Part shown: piece by piece, positions 16,971 to 19,693 of the stretch
How the letters are laid out: each line of letters opens with the position of its first letter
Numbering within the stretch: position 1 is the stretch's first letter
Assembly (NCBI GenBank): GCA_003557485.1
Contig: PWOI01000163.1
Coordinates: 1 to 19,693, forward strand
Origin: Elusimicrobiota bacterium
GTDB lineage: Bacteria > CG03 > SLGR01 > PWQF01
Length of the DNA: 19,693 bases
Direction: 5' to 3'
Program-made: the position numbers and the translations under genes
Notes under the pieces: model-generated
Databases searched by the model: none
What the model was told of the DNA's origin: nothing
The model's input: the letters and a program-made list of their open reading frames with translations, nothing else

Positions 16971-17474
16971 TTAACCTTCAAACGACCAGCCTTCAGTCTC
17001 AATATTCCACTGCCAGTTGCTGCGAATGTAGTGAAGGGTATTCTGAAGAAGGTCCCTGTGAATCTTTTCTTCTTCGGCTATAAGCCGGCAAAGCTCGGCG
17101 GCTTTGCCTTCAAGCTCAATTGATTGTTCGGTGTAGTAGCTTATGCCTTTTTCTTCCATTCCAATGGCATGGCTTAGAACCTCGGCTTCATCGGATGAAG
17201 CGGTTGTCTTTTTATCGGCAGAGCCGGCAGAAGAGAATATAGTCTTTATCTTTTCGGCTGTCTTTACAGATTCTGTCTTGCCTACGTTATCTATTGATTC
17301 CTCTTTGGCGACCTGCTTTAATTTTTCAATATGCCTTTTTTCGTCCTCTATAAGAAACTTGAACATTTTTTCTGCAAGTTTGCTTTCTGTATTCTTCGCA
17401 GCATCGCTGTAGTACTTTATGCCGTCTTTTTCCATCTGTATGGCTGTTTCCATTACCTGTTTTACTTTGTCCAT
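16971..17474 (-). CDS. Rubrerythrin/ferritin-like di-iron family protein
   Basis: 167 aa, cytoplasmic, no signal peptide. The start at 17474 is preferred over the in-frame ATG at 17549 because GGAGG lies just upstream and the helix A sequence follows at once. There are two half-domains. The first has Glu15 (QMEKDGIKYY) and E45-K-R-H48; the second has Glu107/108 (GMEEKGISYY) and E136-K-I-H139. This is the E + ExxH pairing that binds a di-iron centre in the ferritin-like superfamily. A roughly 40-residue Lys/Ser/Ala linker joins the halves. No rubredoxin-like Cys4 domain is present, so it is not a full rubrerythrin. A role in peroxide or iron handling is inferred from the family only. It diverges from the porin gene at 17594, with its own promoter. 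Confidence 0.8.
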   Translation of the reverse strand: MDKVKQVMETAIQMEKDGIKYYSDAAKNTESKLAEKMFKFLIEDEKRHIEKLKQVAKEESIDNVGKTESVKTAEKIKTIFSSAGSADKKTTASSDEAEVLSHAIGMEEKGISYYTEQSIELEGKAAELCRLIAEEEKIHRDLLQNTLHYIRSNWQWNIETEGWSFEG

Positions 17475-17520
17475 TCTATTTTCCTCCTGATTTAAACCGG
17501 AATCTATCCGCCTACGTGGG

Positions 17521-17549
17521 ATTATAGTTATTTTATTGCAGTACGGCAA
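17521..17549 (-). promoter_or_regulatory. Predicted promoter of the ferritin-like gene
   Basis: TTGCCG (17549-17544 on the minus strand), a 17-nt spacer and a perfect TATAAT (17526-17521). The start site would be near 17514, giving a leader of about 40 nt that contains the Shine-Dalgarno sequence. Confidence 0.6.
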
Positions 17550-17556
17550 ATATTAT

Positions 17557-17585
17557 TTGAAAACCCGGGTCAATTATTATATAAT
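17557..17585 (+). promoter_or_regulatory. Predicted promoter of the porin gene, near-leaderless
   Basis: TTGAAA (17557-17562), a 17-nt spacer and a perfect TATAAT (17580-17585). The ATG at 17594 is only 8 nt after the -10, so the transcript would start at or within about 2 nt of the start codon. No Shine-Dalgarno sequence precedes the gene. Confidence 0.65.
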
Positions 17586-17593
17586 ACACCACA

Positions 17594-18799
17594 ATGAAAA
17601 GAAAAATAATTACAACAACAGCAATATGCCTTTCTTTTTTATGTTGTTTCCTGGATAAAGTAACGGGGGCGACTGTCCTCGACATAGGAGAAGACCTGGA
17701 GTTTGAATACAGATCTTCCAGGCATCATAGTAAAACTTCTCTGGAACTTAGACACTGCCTGAGACTATATATGAACGCCTACCTTCCTAATGACATAGAT
17801 ATAGGTGCCAGGATACAGTCGGCGGGAATCTTAACTTCAACACAGGCATATATGTTGAAAGGAGGGGATCTTGTCCCCAACAAAACCCCATTTTTTGACC
17901 TTGCATACATAAGATTAAACACCATACATGATTATCCCGTTTCGCTTACCATGGGCATTCAGCCGATCCGGTGGCTGGACGGTCTGCTTATAAACGATGG
18001 CGGACTGGGACTGGGAGGAGCATCCGCAAAAACAGAAGCTCCTCTTGATATATGGGTGGAAGGCTACCGCGTAATGGCATCAAATAAGTGGCGAAACATT
18101 TCAGATATTGACGGCAGGGGAATAAGGGCCTACCGTCATTTTGACTTTGTTAAAGTAGAAGCAAACTACCTGACGGAAGAATATGATGATTCATCCGGTG
18201 AGAGTATAAAAAGGGTTATATATGGAGCCAATCTTACCCGTGAACTGCGGCAGGGACTGGAGTTTTCAATCTTCCGCTATATTATGGACGGGGAAATAGA
18301 GAAAAAATCCTTTGACGCTTCATTTCTGGGGGCATACGGACGGTTTGAAGGAAGAGTCGACCCCATAGGAAGAGGAGGGGCGTGGATAAGGTATATCGTC
18401 GGCAGCGGTGACGTGGACGACGAACGGAAAGGTTTTATGCCTGCTCTTGCCCGAACCGAACCCGGCATAACAGGACATTTTTATACCAGCAACAGGGAAA
18501 CGGCAACCGGAATAAACCTTTCCTATACGGCGGCAAACCTTGACCTGTTCAGCTACGGCATCTATGCTTCGCCTGTCGAGGACGTTATTCTTTCAATGAC
18601 CAGATCCCTCTACAAGAGTCAGGATCCCTCGCTTCCGATTGCAGGGGCTCTTTCCCTCGGAGCGTCATATAATTATGACAGGATACATATTGCGCTGGAA
18701 CATACCGTCTTCGCGCCGGAAAGAGAAGGTGGCCATGAATTCTTTGAAGGGACCCGCAGCACCAGGTTCATGACCCTGACTGTAGGAGCTGAGTTCTAA
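17594..18799 (+). CDS. Outer-membrane porin, alginate-export-like beta-barrel
   Basis: 401 aa. Signal peptide 1-26 (cleavage after VTGA). The mature part starts with DIGEDLEFEYR, then alternating strands with phrases such as PFFDLAYIRLN and MGIQPIRWLDGLLINDG, and ends in LTVGAEF with the terminal Phe of outer-membrane proteins. The early strand pattern and the 'tube of Arg and Asp' look recall alginate export (AlgE-type) porins, but I could not confirm this from motifs alone; a generic porin is the safe call. No ribosome binding site is seen and the promoter lies 8 nt upstream, so a leaderless mRNA is likely. Its end overlaps a small membrane protein frame. The gene is divergent from the ferritin-like gene. 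Confidence 0.65.
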   Translation: MKRKIITTTAICLSFLCCFLDKVTGATVLDIGEDLEFEYRSSRHHSKTSLELRHCLRLYMNAYLPNDIDIGARIQSAGILTSTQAYMLKGGDLVPNKTPFFDLAYIRLNTIHDYPVSLTMGIQPIRWLDGLLINDGGLGLGGASAKTEAPLDIWVEGYRVMASNKWRNISDIDGRGIRAYRHFDFVKVEANYLTEEYDDSSGESIKRVIYGANLTRELRQGLEFSIFRYIMDGEIEKKSFDASFLGAYGRFEGRVDPIGRGGAWIRYIVGSGDVDDERKGFMPALARTEPGITGHFYTSNRETATGINLSYTAANLDLFSYGIYASPVEDVILSMTRSLYKSQDPSLPIAGALSLGASYNYDRIHIALEHTVFAPEREGGHEFFEGTRSTRFMTLTVGAEF

Positions 18800-18995
18800 A
18801 ATTTTTTTAGTCTGGCTTGCAATATCGCTGGTCCTTGTTTTTCTTTATCTAAACGGAAGATACTCAGTTAAAAGCTACCTCCACAACGGTAAAACTCTTT
18901 TTTTCATAATCTATACAGCGTTTCTTGGCATTTTTTTATATCTTATGATAACTGTCATTGTAACGGTAAGAGAGTTTACCAGGCTAAGGTTTTAG
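18789..18995 (+). CDS. Small two-helix membrane protein, non-standard start
   Basis: The frame is open from after TAG 18783-18785 to TAG 18993-18995 and gives up to 68 aa. It has two strong membrane helices (FLVWLAISLVLVFLYL and LFFIIYTAFLGIFLYLMITV) separated by a polar, Lys-containing loop, and a basic tail (REFTRLRF). The positive-inside charge pattern and the lack of stops suggest a real gene. There is no in-frame ATG, GTG or TTG before the second helix. CTG 18789 (giving MSSKIFLVW...) or ATT 18801 are the possible starts, with GGAG at 18785-18788. It overlaps the porin end by 11 nt if CTG is used. A base error near the T7 run at 18802-18808 could also hide a normal start. Family unknown. 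Confidence 0.4.
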   Translation: MSSKIFLVWLAISLVLVFLYLNGRYSVKSYLHNGKTLFFIIYTAFLGIFLYLMITVIVTVREFTRLRF

Positions 18996-19070
18996 AAAGA
19001 GGGGAAAGAAAGAAAAATATGGCAGACCTTACGGCATCCAGCGCTGAACTTTCGCAGAGATTTCAGAATA

Positions 19071-19193
19071 ATGGCTCAAAACAGCCGGAAAATTACTGTA
19101 GAGGAGTACCTGGAATTTCTCACTTCAGCATCTAAGCTATTGCCTTATACCGGACCCCGCAAGCACAAGGAATACAATATTCTAAAAATATAA
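19071..19193 (+). CDS. Possible small hypothetical protein (40 aa)
   Basis: ATG 19071 to TAA 19191-19193 encodes MAQNSRKITVEEYLEFLTSA followed by a Lys/Pro/Arg-rich tail. The amphipathic EEYLEFL helix looks protein-like, and the frame is open back to 18993, so it may be the remnant of a longer gene. There is no clear ribosome binding site. Another short frame (ATG 19019, 38 codons) overlaps it. Either may be chance. Confidence 0.25.
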   Translation: MAQNSRKITVEEYLEFLTSASKLLPYTGPRKHKEYNILKI

Positions 19194-19353
19194 AACATTC
19201 AAGCGGACTAAGTAGCACCACCATTTTTCCCGCCGGTATATAAAACCTCCCAAAAACAAAAAAAGGGCTTAATAAGGGCGTATATGCTAAACCCGGAAAG
19301 CAGAGAGTAGAGTGGCGTTTTATCCTACATGGAGACTTTCAGATCTTTCCACA

Positions 19354-19381
19354 ATGTCCGATAATACTTCTTATGTTGACT
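19354..19381. other. dif-like XerC/XerD recombination site candidate
   Basis: The 28-mer reads ATGTCCGATAA, then the central TACTTC, then TTATGTTGACT. Against the Firmicutes-type dif pattern written from memory (ACTTCCTATAA / 6 nt / TTATGTTAACT), the right XerD-type arm matches 10 of 11 and the left arm 8 of 11. The 11-6-11 spacing is exact. It lies in an AT-rich, gene-poor stretch. No recombinase gene is nearby. Confidence 0.4.
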
Positions 19382-19404
19382 TTATTGTTTCAATTTTAAA
19401 TTAA

Positions 19405-19422
19405 AGTGTTTTATTAAACACT
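19405..19422. repeat. Perfect 7-bp inverted repeat
   Basis: AGTGTTT and AAACACT flank a TATT loop, 24 nt after the dif-like site. It has no T run suited to termination, so it may be a protein-binding dyad or a small hairpin. Confidence 0.4.
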
Positions 19423-19558
19423 CGTTTATTTTATCTCTATATATACTTATATGGTGAATTATCCACAAATTACTTTAATATATTTTATTTTTCTTTGTTT
19501 TTAAGGGGTTAATATTAGCTGAAAGTTAAAGTAGTTAATTAAGTTATCCAAAATTCCC

Positions 19559-19573
19559 CCCTCTGCAAGAGGG
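19559..19573. repeat. CCCTCT-GCA-AGAGGG hairpin
   Basis: A perfect 6-bp GC-rich stem with a 3-nt loop lies about 100 nt before the gene at the right edge. Neither side has a clear T tract, so I do not call it a terminator. It may be part of the end of a mobile element. Confidence 0.35.
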
Positions 19574-19675
19574 AGAGTTTCCTATAGTTTCTGTAAAAGT
19601 AGATCTTTGAAAACTTGAGTGGGTCACCAAAAACCTCCATAATGGGTAGTATACAGTACTCAAAAGGAGGAGATG

Positions 19676-19693
19676 ATGACCCAGTTAGATGGT
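19676..19693 (+). CDS. Start of a gene cut by the window edge
   Basis: AGGAGG (19665-19670) precedes two in-frame ATGs (19673 and 19676). The second has the better 5-nt spacing and opens MTQLDG. The gene runs off the window after six codons, so no function can be given. The upstream AGTA-TACAG-TACT inverted repeat (about 19648-19660) may belong to its control or to an element end. Confidence 0.55.

Larger units (their letters stand above)
19345..19552 (+). other. AT-rich region with DnaA-box-like 9-mers
   Basis: A perfect TTATCCACA is at 19459-19467. CTTTCCACA (19345-19353) and TTATCCAAA (19544-19552) are near matches, all in the same orientation. Between them the DNA is strongly AT-rich. 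The 480 nt from 19194 to 19675 contain no convincing gene. Origin function is only a possibility: none of the usual oriC neighbours (dnaA, dnaN, rpmH, mnmG) is in the window. Confidence 0.3.

Noticed and set aside
17475-17549. N-terminal extension of the ferritin-like protein
   Set aside because: The added residues have no family match, overlap the predicted promoter, and the 17474 start has a clear Shine-Dalgarno sequence.
1-19693. CRISPR array, tRNA or rRNA genes
   Set aside because: No regularly spaced direct repeats and no recognisable tRNA or rRNA sequence were found on either strand.

Overview
The window looks like a piece of chromosome from an uncultured diderm (Gram-negative type) bacterium. 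It encodes apolipoprotein N-acyltransferase (Lnt), an MltB-type lipoprotein transglycosylase, SecA with a zinc-binding tail, and at least five predicted outer-membrane beta-barrel or surface proteins with signal peptides. Base composition is moderate by eye (mid-40s % GC), ATA is a common isoleucine codon, and TGA is a stop codon (release factor 2 is present with its own TGA frameshift). The gene mix recalls candidate phyla around Omnitrophota and similar lineages, but nothing here fixes the phylum. There are no rRNA or tRNA genes and no CRISPR array.

Layout. (1) 180-5448, plus strand: a three-gene surface operon with a secreted BNR/Asp-box propeller ending in a FlgD-like Ig domain, a secreted FecR-domain protein with a long uncharacterised C-terminal part, and an outer-membrane barrel whose frame is broken at an A5G6 run near its 3' end. 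(2) 5472-6296, minus: an MltB-like lipoprotein lytic transglycosylase, divergent from (3) 6432-11821, plus: a tight housekeeping operon secA-lnt-prfB. lnt starts at TTG 5 nt after secA, prfB overlaps lnt by 28 nt, and prfB carries the classic +1 programmed frameshift. (4) 11884-16942, minus: three separately transcribed outer-membrane protein genes, each with its own promoter and terminator. The 384-aa and 495-aa products are paralogues. The 384-aa and 540-aa genes have unrelated coding sequences, yet they share an almost identical promoter with an operator-like dyad, a roughly 150-nt 5' UTR, a Shine-Dalgarno hairpin and a 31-nt terminator. (5) 16971-17474, minus: a rubrerythrin/ferritin-like protein, divergent from (6) 17594-18995, plus: an alginate-export-like porin on a nearly leaderless transcript, overlapped by a small two-helix membrane protein with no standard start codon. 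(7) 19194-19675: an AT-rich stretch without a convincing gene. It holds a dif/XerCD-like 28-mer, one perfect DnaA box plus two near matches, and two hairpins. It ends at the first codons of a new gene with a strong ribosome binding site.

How it fits together: SecA exports precursors, Lnt finishes lipoproteins such as the MltB homologue, and most other genes encode envelope proteins. The strongest candidates for something undescribed are the shared-flank outer-membrane protein cassettes (11884-15251), the BNR-FecR-barrel operon, and the dif-like/DnaA-box region at the right edge.
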